Positions 18,035-24,801 of a DNA stretch of 64,000 nt are shown piece after piece. Source of the stretch: Trebonia sp963795335 (GTDB lineage Bacteria > Actinomycetota > Actinomycetes > Streptosporangiales > Streptosporangiaceae); the NCBI GenBank assembly GCA_963795335.1, contig CAWCHI010000010.1, positions 1 to 64,000 on the forward strand, in the 5' to 3' direction. How positions within the stretch are numbered: the first letter of the stretch is position 1; each line of letters begins with the position of its first letter. Below the pieces are notes generated by a model. That model ran no database searches. It worked only from the letters and a program-made list of their open reading frames with translations, and had not been told where the DNA came from. A program made the position numbers and the translations under genes.

Positions 18035-18192
18035 TCTCATGCCTCGACCGTACCGGCGACCTCCGACACTCGAACTAAGATGCGAGCTTCCCGCTTCTGG
18101 AAACTCTGCAACCCATGAAGTCACGCTGCGCCGGGGTTCATGAGCGCCGCTAACGACTCAGGTGAAATGATCGGCTGGAACGCGCGGGCAGG
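18035..18192. repeat. Right copy of 158-bp target-site duplication
   Basis: Identical to 16213-16370. It ends 40 bp upstream of the DUF6295 start, so that gene also retains its original upstream DNA beside the insertion. Confidence 0.9.
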
Positions 18193-18232
18193 CCCAGCCC
18201 GCGGCCGTCTCGCAGACGGAAGGACCCCAGCT

Positions 18233-18493
18233 ATGTGCACGTACATCACCGAGACGTTCGAGCTTGCCGGCAGCGCCAAGGGCGCTGACGGCTGGTTCAA
18301 GGTCACCGACTGCAGCGTCTACCTGGATCACCCGGTGCACGCCCCATTCGGTCACACGCTCAACATCGACTTCCGCGCCCCCGAGCGCGGGCCGTCGGCC
18401 CGGGTGGCGGTTGAGCTGAGCCAGGAGTCGGCCCGCGCGCTGGTCAAGGCGATCACCGCGGTCCTCGACGCCGCCCCGCCCGGCCTTGAGTGA
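18233..18493 (+). CDS. DUF6295 family protein
   Basis: 86 aa from ATG 18233, preceded by GGAAGGA at a good distance; longer upstream frames run through the duplicated repeat. The sequence MCTYITETFELAGSAKGADG, then GWFKVTDCSVYLDHPVHAP and a C-terminal SARALVKAITAVLDAAPPGL helix, matches small actinobacterial DUF6295 proteins. No biochemical role is known for this family. It lies 79 bp upstream of the dienelactone hydrolase gene on the same strand and may be cotranscribed. Confidence 0.85.
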   Translation: MCTYITETFELAGSAKGADGWFKVTDCSVYLDHPVHAPFGHTLNIDFRAPERGPSARVAVELSQESARALVKAITAVLDAAPPGLE

Positions 18494-18572
18494 CAGACCA
18501 GCCCGGTCACGAGTAACAGCCCAGCCCCGCCCACTCAGCAGCGAACCACCCCAAGAGGGAGACAGCACAACG

Positions 18573-19316
18573 ATGTCTGACGCAGTTCTGGCCGAGACGG
18601 TCACGATTACCTCCGGCGACGGCACCGAGATCGAGGCTTACACCGCCCGCGCCCTCGACGAGGCCCCCCGCGGCGGCGTGGTCGTGATCCACCACCTGCC
18701 CGGCTACGACGACTCCACCAAGGAGATCGCCCGGCGGCTCGCCTTCCACGGTTACAACGCGGTCATGCCCAACCTGTACTGGCGACAGGCCCCCGGTGCC
18801 GCCCCCGACGACGCCGCGGCGACCGCCCGCGCTCAGGGCGGCATCCCCGACGAGCAGCTCGTCAGCGACGTGGCCGGCTCGATGGCCTACCTCAAGGGGC
18901 TGCCCAACTCCAACGGCAAGACCGGCACGATCGGCTACTGCTCCGGCGGCCGCCAGTCGTTCCTGGCCGCGGTCAGCCTCGACCTGGACGCGGCGGTCGA
19001 CTGCTACGGCGCGTTCGTCACCGGCACCCTGCCGGAGAACTTTCCGCTCAAGGTGACCACCCTGGTGGACCGCACCCCGAGCCTGCACTGCCCGCTGCTC
19101 GGCCTGTTCGGGCAGGAGGACGCTCATCCGTCCCCGGCCGAGGTCGACGAGCTGGAAGAGGCGCTCAAGGCAGCGGGCAAGACCTACGAGTTCCACCGCT
19201 ACGAGGGCGCTGGCCACTCATTCTTCACCGTCGACCGGCCCGCGTACCGGGTCGAGGCGGCCAAGGACGGCTGGGAGCGGATCCTCGCCTTCTACGGCAA
19301 GTACCTCTCCGCGTAG
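18573..19316 (+). CDS. Dienelactone hydrolase family protein
   Basis: 247-aa alpha/beta hydrolase. The triad is visible as Cys in GYCSGG (residue ~129), Asp in FGQEDAHPS and His in GAGHSFF near residue 212, the Cys-Asp-His arrangement of dienelactone hydrolases. Such enzymes open lactone rings in (chloro)catechol degradation, and many actinobacterial paralogues have other ester substrates. ATG 18573 is preceded by AGAGGGAGA. No other aromatic-degradation genes are nearby, so the substrate is open. Confidence 0.9.
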   Translation: MSDAVLAETVTITSGDGTEIEAYTARALDEAPRGGVVVIHHLPGYDDSTKEIARRLAFHGYNAVMPNLYWRQAPGAAPDDAAATARAQGGIPDEQLVSDVAGSMAYLKGLPNSNGKTGTIGYCSGGRQSFLAAVSLDLDAAVDCYGAFVTGTLPENFPLKVTTLVDRTPSLHCPLLGLFGQEDAHPSPAEVDELEEALKAAGKTYEFHRYEGAGHSFFTVDRPAYRVEAAKDGWERILAFYGKYLSA

Positions 19317-19342
19317 TACATCTGCGGCTGGCCGCCAGCCCC

Positions 19343-19380
19343 GGCAGGACCCGGTGCGCGCCCGCGCGCCGGGTCCTGCC
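19343..19380 (+). terminator. Hairpin terminator after dienelactone hydrolase gene
   Basis: A perfect 12-bp stem GGCAGGACCCGG / CCGGGTCCTGCC (19343-19354 with 19369-19380) followed by TT, 26 bp past the stop codon. Confidence 0.7.
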
Positions 19381-19383
19381 TTG

Positions 19384-19537
19384 CACCGCTCCCAGTACAC
19401 CTTGGCCCGGTGGCCATCCGGGTCGGCGCACGTGAACGACACCATGTCCGGGTCGTCGTCGTGCTCAGCGATCTCGATCCCGTCCGCGCGCAGTCGGCCG
19501 AGCACGGCCCCCGCGCCGTCGGCAACCGGTTATCGCC
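19384..19537 (-). pseudogene. VOC/glyoxalase-fold gene fragment
   Basis: The minus strand reads GAVLGRLRADGIEIAEHDDD, then PDMVSFTCADPDGHRAKVYWE, the C-terminal half of a vicinal-oxygen-chelate domain including the DPDG turn. An in-frame TAA precedes the fragment and no N-terminal half is present. Downstream the frame continues without similarity. A relic, not an expressed gene. Confidence 0.55.
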
Positions 19538-19572
19538 GCCCCGCCACTCGCCGCGCCCCGCACCTCCAGTGG

Positions 19573-19625
19573 TTCCCGTGCCCCCCGAGGGTCCCGTGCC
19601 CCCCGAGGGTCCCGTGCCCCCGAGG
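19573..19625. repeat. 18-bp tandem repeat, three copies
   Basis: Three copies of GTCCCGTGCCCCCCGAGG (the first begins TT, the last is one base short) in the 624-bp gene-free stretch between the dienelactone hydrolase and DnaN-like genes. A looser fourth partial copy follows. Confidence 0.8.
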
Positions 19626-19723
19626 GTGCCGTGCCCAGTGGTTCCCGTGCCCCTTGCTCCCCTGCGCCCTACGGGTAGTTCTTGCCGGCCGCGCTCTGGT
19701 CGCGGTCCGTTTCCCACCGGAAC

Positions 19724-19798
19724 GTGGAAACTCCGCGCACGGTGGAGGAAAAGCGGCCTATACGGCCGCATTATCTCCATGCTGCGCAAAGTTTCCAC
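19724..19798. repeat. 75-bp imperfect palindrome upstream of the DnaN paralogue
   Basis: Two 35-nt arms pair around a TATAC centre. GTGGAAACT, GCGCA, TGGAG and GCGGCC on the left are matched in order by GGCCGC, CTCCA, TGCGC and AGTTTCCAC on the right, about 27 of 35 positions. It is more AT-rich than its surroundings and ends 142 bp before the DnaN-like start. It could be a structured RNA, a regulatory dyad or a degenerate mobile element. Confidence 0.6.
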
Positions 19799-19940
19799 CG
19801 TCTCGCCCGGTCGCGTGGACCCGGCTGCGCCGGCCCCCGAATGTCGGACGCTGATGGCAGGATGCCGGGACAGCGCCGGCCCGGGATGGGGCCAGCTGGC
19901 CCGGGCGCCGACGGGTCGGTCACGAGCAAGAGGACGCGGG

Positions 19941-21108
19941 ATGAAGTTCACGGTCGAGCGCGACGCGCTGGCGGAGGCGGTCACCTGGGTCGCGCGGGCA
20001 CTCCCGGGCAGGCCGGTGGTGCCGGTGCTGACTGGCCTGCTGCTGCGGGCCGAGCAGGATGGTGTCGCCTTGTCCTGCTTCGACTACGAGGTCTCAGCCC
20101 GGGTCCTGGTGCCGGCCGAGGTGGCCGAGCCGGGCACCGTGCTGGTGCCTGGGCGGCTGCTGGTGGAAATCGTCCGGGCCCTGCCGCCGCACCCGGTGCA
20201 GGTGTCCGATGACCCCGACGGCATCGCGGTCGCGTGCGGCGACGCGGCCTTCCAGCTGACCCCGCTGCCGCTCGCGGACTACCCGGCCCTGCCCGAGCTG
20301 CCCGCACTGGCCGGGACCGCCGACGGTGGCGTCCTCGCCGCCGCGATCGGGCAGGTCACCCCGGCCGCTAGCCGTGACGACACGCTGCCGCTGCTCACGG
20401 CGGTCAACGTCGAGGCCGACGGGGGGACGATGACACTGGCCGCCACCGACCGCTACCGGCTGGCGGTCCGTGAGCTGCCGTGGTCCCCGGTACCGGGGCC
20501 GGCCGCCGGCCGGGGAGCGCTGCTGGTGCCGGCCCGGACCCTGGCCGACGCGGCCCGGATGATGACCGCCGGGACTGAGGTGCGGGTGCTGCGCCGCCAG
20601 GCCGGCGCAGGACGACGGCGCCGCGGGTGCGGCCGAGGGCATGATCGGCTTCGAGGCGGGCGGCCGGCGGCTGACCGCGCGGCTGCTCGGGGGCGAGTTC
20701 GTCCGCTACCGCTCCCGCTTCCCGGAGGAGTTCGGCTGCACGGCCGAACTCCCGGCCGCGGCGTTCTCCGACGCGGTGCGGCGGGTGGCGCTGGTGGCCG
20801 AGCGCGGCACCCCGGTGCAGCTGTCCTTCGCCCCCGGGCGGGTCACGGTGGGGGCGGCGACGGCGGGCCAGGCGCGGGCGCGGGAGACGGTGGCGGCCGA
20901 CTTCGCCGGCGACGAGCCCGCGATCGCGTTCAGCCCGCAGTACCTGCTCGACGGGGTGCAGGCCGCGGCGGTGCCAGAGGGCGGCGGGGCGCCCGACGAG
21001 TCCGCCCGGGTGCGGCTGCGTTTCACCAGCGCCGCCAGGCCGGCCGTGATCAGCCCGGCCGCCGGCGGCGGCTTCCGCTACCTGGTCGTCCCGCAGCGGC
21101 TGCGCTAG
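19941..21108 (+). pseudogene. dnaN: DNA polymerase III beta-clamp paralogue, one frameshift
   Basis: ATG 19941 (MKFTVERDALAEAVTWVARALP, the standard clamp opening). Domains 1 and 2 are intact: VPVLTGLLLRAE, FDYEVSA, then RDDTLPLLTAVNVEADGG and ATDRYRLAVREL. Near 20600 a single-base shift (one base too many around GCCGGCGCAGGAC) moves to a frame carrying domain 3 (RSRFPEEFGCTAELPAAAF ... FRYLVVPQRLR). The C-terminus lacks the exact MPxR-type ending of replicative clamps. dnaA, recF and gyrB are not here, so this is a second clamp-like gene rather than the origin-linked dnaN. Probably functional if the shift is a sequence error. Confidence 0.8.
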
Positions 21109-21142
21109 GCGACGCCGGAGCCTGTCCCGGCCAGGGCGTCGC
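21109..21142. terminator. Hairpin between convergent genes
   Basis: GCGACGCC (21109-21116) pairs with GGCGTCGC (21135-21142), immediately after the DnaN-like stop and before the end of the DUF1707 gene on the opposite strand. Confidence 0.5.
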
Positions 21143-21156
21143 GCGGCAGCCCCGAG

Positions 21157-21779
21157 TCAGGGTCCCTGGTTGCCCGGCATGCCCGGGTAGTAGTGGCCGG
21201 CCGAGCCGGGGGCTGGGATGACGCCCGGGTGGTACATTCCGTGCCGGGCGAACAGCAGCGCGGTGAACAGCCAGATCAGCATGGCCAGCAGGAGCAGTGA
21301 CAAGGCGGCCAGGCGGGCCGCCCGGTCGCTCGGGATCGGCGGCTCGGGCATTTCCCGGCGCGAGAAGCCGACGGCCGGGCCGGCCGGGTGCCACCGCCCG
21401 TCGGCGGTCTCCAGCGGGCCCTGGTAGCGCAGCCCGGCCGGACCCCAGCCGCCACCGTAGAGGGGCGGCCCAGGCCGTGGGCCCGCCGAGGGCAGCCACC
21501 CCGGCGCCGGCCGCCATCCTGGCGCCGCCGCCAGCCGGCGCGGGCGCCCGGGAGGTCGGCCATGACCCCGGCCAGCTGCCCGAACGTCTTGGCCGAGAAC
21601 ACCGCTTCGAGGCGCTCGTGCAGCTCGTCGAGGGTCAGCCGGCCAGCCGCGTAGTGCTCGCCGAGGTCCGCCGCGGCGGCGTCGCGTTCCGCGTCCCCGA
21701 TGCGCAGCGCGTGCGGTCCCCGTGGCCGGGCAGGGTCACTGCCGCCACCGGGAAAGGGAGCGTAGTAGCGCATCGCCAT
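21157..21779 (-). pseudogene. DUF1707 membrane protein, one frameshift
   Basis: ATG 21779 (MAMRYYAPFPGGG). The DUF1707 domain LRIGDAERDAAAADLGEHYA ... LHERLEAVFSAKTFGQLAGVMADLP occupies residues ~20-75. Between about 21480 and 21540 the frame shifts. The second frame reads PLYGGGWGPAGLRYQGPLET, ending MPEPPIPSDRAARLAALSLLLLAMLIWLF with one membrane helix and a Pro/Gly tail at 21157. DUF1707 proteins are short actinobacterial proteins of unknown role, often membrane linked. A related gene is 89 bp upstream on the same strand. Confidence 0.75.
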
Positions 21780-21867
21780 TCGCACTTCCCGTTGCTTGCG
21801 AGGATCGGTCCCTTCCACGATAAATCGTGAACGGCGACTTTGTCTCCCGGGGCGGTGGTGGCCGGCT

Positions 21868-22458
21868 CTAGCAGCGGCGGCGCGGGCCGCCGCGACCCCG
21901 CCCCCGGCCCCGGCCCCGGCGCCCGGTGAAGATGTACACCAGGCGCTTGAGCAGCATGAACGCGGCCATAATGAGGACCACGCCGATCGGCCGCCCGGTC
22001 CCGAGGCCGAACACCCCGAGGATTCCGAGGATGAGCAGCGTCCCCATCAGGGCGCTGGTGACAACGATCCGGGCGACCATGGGCCCGGCCGAGGCGCGGA
22101 ACCCGGCGCCGCGCGCCTGCCAGCCCGCGTCGCCGGGCGCACCCGGCCCAAACGGCCCGCCCGCGAACGGCCCCGGCCCGAACGGCCCGCTGCCGAACGG
22201 GCCGCTGCCGAACGCGCTGCCCGGGGAGCTGCCCGAACCGGGCTTGCCAGCACCCGTCCCGGCCCCGCCCCGCCCGCTCGACGGCAGGTCGGTGAACGGC
22301 GCCGTGAGGTCAGCGCGGGTCTTGGCGGCGAATACCGCCGACAGCCGCTCGTCGAGCTCATCCGGATTCAGCCGCCCGCTGGCGAAGTGCTCCCGCAGCT
22401 CGGCCGCTGCCGCCTCGCGCTCGGCGTCGCTGACCCGAATCTCGTTTCCCGCCGCCAC
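21868..22458 (-). CDS. DUF1707 membrane protein with Gly/Pro linker
   Basis: 196 aa from GTG 22458, with GGAGG 7 bp upstream; the frame extends further upstream without a site. DUF1707 domain at residues ~4-55 (IRVSDAEREAAAAELREHFA ... DERLSAVFAAKTRADL). Then a ~60-residue Gly/Ser/Pro/Phe linker with GPFGSGPFGPGPF repeats, two membrane helices (~125-175) and a basic Arg/Gly tail ending RRRC. Paralogue of the next gene downstream. Function unknown; the family is almost confined to Actinobacteria. Confidence 0.85.
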   Translation of the reverse strand: MAAGNEIRVSDAEREAAAAELREHFASGRLNPDELDERLSAVFAAKTRADLTAPFTDLPSSGRGGAGTGAGKPGSGSSPGSAFGSGPFGSGPFGPGPFAGGPFGPGAPGDAGWQARGAGFRASAGPMVARIVVTSALMGTLLILGILGVFGLGTGRPIGVVLIMAAFMLLKRLVYIFTGRRGRGRGRGRGGPRRRC

Positions 22459-22604
22459 AGTGCCTCCGAATGCCAGTGACCAATGACTACCGGTGTGCTC
22501 GCAGCCGCCCAGGCCAGTGCCCCCGCGCAGGCGGGGGCGGCGACGAGTCCACGATATATCGCGTATCACGCGATGGCAACCGGTCTGGCCGGAGGCGGGA
22601 GCGC

Positions 22605-23093
22605 CTAGTTGAGGAAGTAGCTCGACCCGCCGTTTTCCGGGTTGGTCACCAGCGCGTTCACGGTGATCGGGGACCCGTGCGCGAACCGCAGCGTGAGCTG
22701 GATGTCCTTGCCGTCGTGCATCGCCCCGGCGCCCGAGATCAGCAGGTGGAAGCTGTTGGGGATGAGCTGGGTGGTGGCGTCGCCCGGCAACGGGATCGAC
22801 GAGACCGTGTGCATGACGACGGGGTCAGAGCCCTCGGTCACCGGGCCGCGCAACTCGACCGTGCCGCCCACGCTGGTAGCGACCGAAACCAGCGTGTCGG
22901 CGTCGCCGTTGTTCCTGATGTCCAGGTAGCCGACGGTGGACTGGCCGGTGGCGGTCGGCTGCTGGACATAGGCGCCGGTGGTGATGAGCCCGGCGCCGCC
23001 AGCGTGGTTCCTGCCCGCTGCGCAGCCCGACGCGGCCGCCACCACCAGGGCAGCCGTTCCTGCCACTCCTGCAAACCGGCTAAACCTGTGCAC
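22605..23093 (-). CDS. PCu(A)C-like copper chaperone lipoprotein with altered ligands
   Basis: 162 aa from GTG 23093. Signal peptide with lipobox AAASGC at Cys24, so membrane-anchored outside the cell. The PCu(A)C/DUF461 fold is recognisable: VGYLDIRNNGDADTLVSVAT, VVMHTV, LIPNSFHLLISG and KDIQLTLRF. In canonical PCu(A)C the copper site is H-(M)x10-M ... H-x-M. Here VVMH is present but the HxM is HLL, so Cu(I) binding may be weakened or lost. No sco or cox genes are adjacent. Confidence 0.75.
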   Translation of the reverse strand: MHRFSRFAGVAGTAALVVAAASGCAAGRNHAGGAGLITTGAYVQQPTATGQSTVGYLDIRNNGDADTLVSVATSVGGTVELRGPVTEGSDPVVMHTVSSIPLPGDATTQLIPNSFHLLISGAGAMHDGKDIQLTLRFAHGSPITVNALVTNPENGGSSYFLN

Positions 23094-23162
23094 GCGCCAA
23101 GGCTACCTCTGCCCCGGTCGCGCCCGTGCCCGCGGCGTGCCCGCACGCCGGCCGCGCCCGTA

Positions 23163-24695
23163 TCAGCCGCGGTCGAGCGCGGTCCCGATGAGGCCGAGCG
23201 GCGGGGCGCCGAGGTCCATCAGCGCGGTGTGGAAGCGTTTCAGGCTGAACTCCGCTCCCCACGCCGACCGGGCCCGCTCCCGCAGTGCCATGATCTCTAG
23301 CTTGCCCCAGGTGTAGCGGCCGTAGGTGGGGTCGAAGGTGGCCCGGCGGGCCTCGGAGGCCGCAGCCGGCCCGGTGATGTGGGTGTCGGCCTCGAAGCGG
23401 CCGGCCGCCTGCTCCACCGTCCAGCCCGCGGTGTGCACGCCGAGCGCGCACGCCAGCCGGGTCACCCGCACCAGTGCCTCGAGCCAGACGCCGATCGCGA
23501 ACCGGGGGTCGTCGGCCAGGAACCCCTCCTCGACGCACAGTTCCTCGGCGTAGTGCGCCCAGCCCTCGACGAACGCGCTGGAGAACAGCGTCCGGCGCAC
23601 GTCGCCGCGGGCCCGGCGGACCGCCTGGAAGTGCGAGAAGTGGCCCGGTGCGACCTCGTGCACGGTGATGGCGGGCAGCGTGGAGGCGCTGAACATCTCC
23701 AGCCACTCCTCGGCCTCGGCCGCCGGCCAGGCCTCATCGGGCGGGGTGATCCAGTACCAGGACGGCGCATCCGGCTCGGCGGGCGGGTTGGTCGAGATCA
23801 TCGCCACCGCCCAGCGGCGTGACTCCGGCGCCTCGCCCACCAGGCACACCCCGTCGTCGGCCGGCATCAGGTCGCGCTCCCGGGTGAAGCCGAGCGCCCG
23901 CTCGGTCCAGTACCGGGCGGTCTCGATGACGCCATCCGGCCCCGGGTGGTCCCGCACCAGCTCCCGGGCCACCTCGAGGGCGGGCCGGGCCGGGTCGACG
24001 AGGGCGGCCGACTCATCCAGCCGCGCGCGCAGCCGGTCCCGTTCGGAGTCGGCGACGGCGGCCAGCTGACCGAGGTCGACGGTGACCGCTTCGCCCGCCG
24101 ACAGCAGCGCGGCCAGTGCGTCCGCGCCCAGGGCGGCGTCCGGCGGACCGTCTGCCGCCGCCCGCTCGACGTGCCCGGTCAGCCGCCGGTGGGCGGCCAG
24201 GGCGCTGTCGCGGGCCTGCGGGTTGGCGTCGGCCGGGATGCCGGCCGCCAGCCCGCGGATCCCGCCCAGCAGCGACGCCGCCACCGGCGCGGTGACCGCG
24301 TCGAGGGCGGTGACGGCCGCGTCGACCACGGCCGGCCAGGCGGCCAGGTGCGCGGCCCGGGCCGCGTGCCGCTCGGCCGCGGGCGCGTAGTCCTTGTCGT
24401 AGCAGGCCAGGTCGAGTTCGCCCAGGTGGTACAGCGGGTTGCGCCGGTGCAGTTGCAGGTCGGCGTACACCACCCGCTGCAGGTTCTCGAACGCCCGCAG
24501 GTGGGCCTCGTCGTGCGGGTCGCTCAGCGCCGGCCGGCCGCGGGCGGCCGCCGCCAGCCGGGCCAGCCCGGCCGCCACCCCGTCCGGGGACAGGTCCTGG
24601 GGGAGGCCGTCGTACTCGTGGCGGCCGCCTTCTTCCCGCGCCTCGGCCACGTTCAGGTCGCACACCGCCCGCACCCGGGGCTCAAGATCGTCCAT
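23163..24695 (-). CDS. DUF885 family putative metallohydrolase
   Basis: 510 aa from ATG 24695 (MDDLEPRVRAVCDL); the frame continues upstream through the start of the divergent GGT gene, which is not plausible. The metal-site motif HEVAPGHFSHFQ (HExxxGH pattern) is near residue 330 with a downstream helix FVEGWAHYAEEL that supplies the second-shell Glu, both diagnostic of DUF885. Proteins of this family are suspected carboxypeptidase- or collagenase-like zinc enzymes without a clear substrate. A second, divergent DUF885 gene lies at 47461. Divergent from gamma-glutamyltransferase over 106 bp. Confidence 0.85.
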   Translation of the reverse strand: MDDLEPRVRAVCDLNVAEAREEGGRHEYDGLPQDLSPDGVAAGLARLAAAARGRPALSDPHDEAHLRAFENLQRVVYADLQLHRRNPLYHLGELDLACYDKDYAPAAERHAARAAHLAAWPAVVDAAVTALDAVTAPVAASLLGGIRGLAAGIPADANPQARDSALAAHRRLTGHVERAAADGPPDAALGADALAALLSAGEAVTVDLGQLAAVADSERDRLRARLDESAALVDPARPALEVARELVRDHPGPDGVIETARYWTERALGFTRERDLMPADDGVCLVGEAPESRRWAVAMISTNPPAEPDAPSWYWITPPDEAWPAAEAEEWLEMFSASTLPAITVHEVAPGHFSHFQAVRRARGDVRRTLFSSAFVEGWAHYAEELCVEEGFLADDPRFAIGVWLEALVRVTRLACALGVHTAGWTVEQAAGRFEADTHITGPAAASEARRATFDPTYGRYTWGKLEIMALRERARSAWGAEFSLKRFHTALMDLGAPPLGLIGTALDRG

Positions 24696-24801
24696 GTCAC
24701 AGCAATCTACTCGCCGGAGAGAGCCAGCACAGGGCTGTCCGGTGCGGGGTGGCTTGCGGTTGGATGAGGGGAAAGGGCCGGACACGGAGGGAGGGGCGGC
24801 G

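Noticed and set aside
14683..18234. Integrated phage or ICE bounded by att sites
   Set aside because: Only a serine recombinase and an IS are present; no structural, transfer or replication genes, and the 158-bp repeats are explained by the IS ends, not by att recombination.
19571..19650. CRISPR-like array
   Set aside because: Repeats are contiguous 18-bp units with no spacers.
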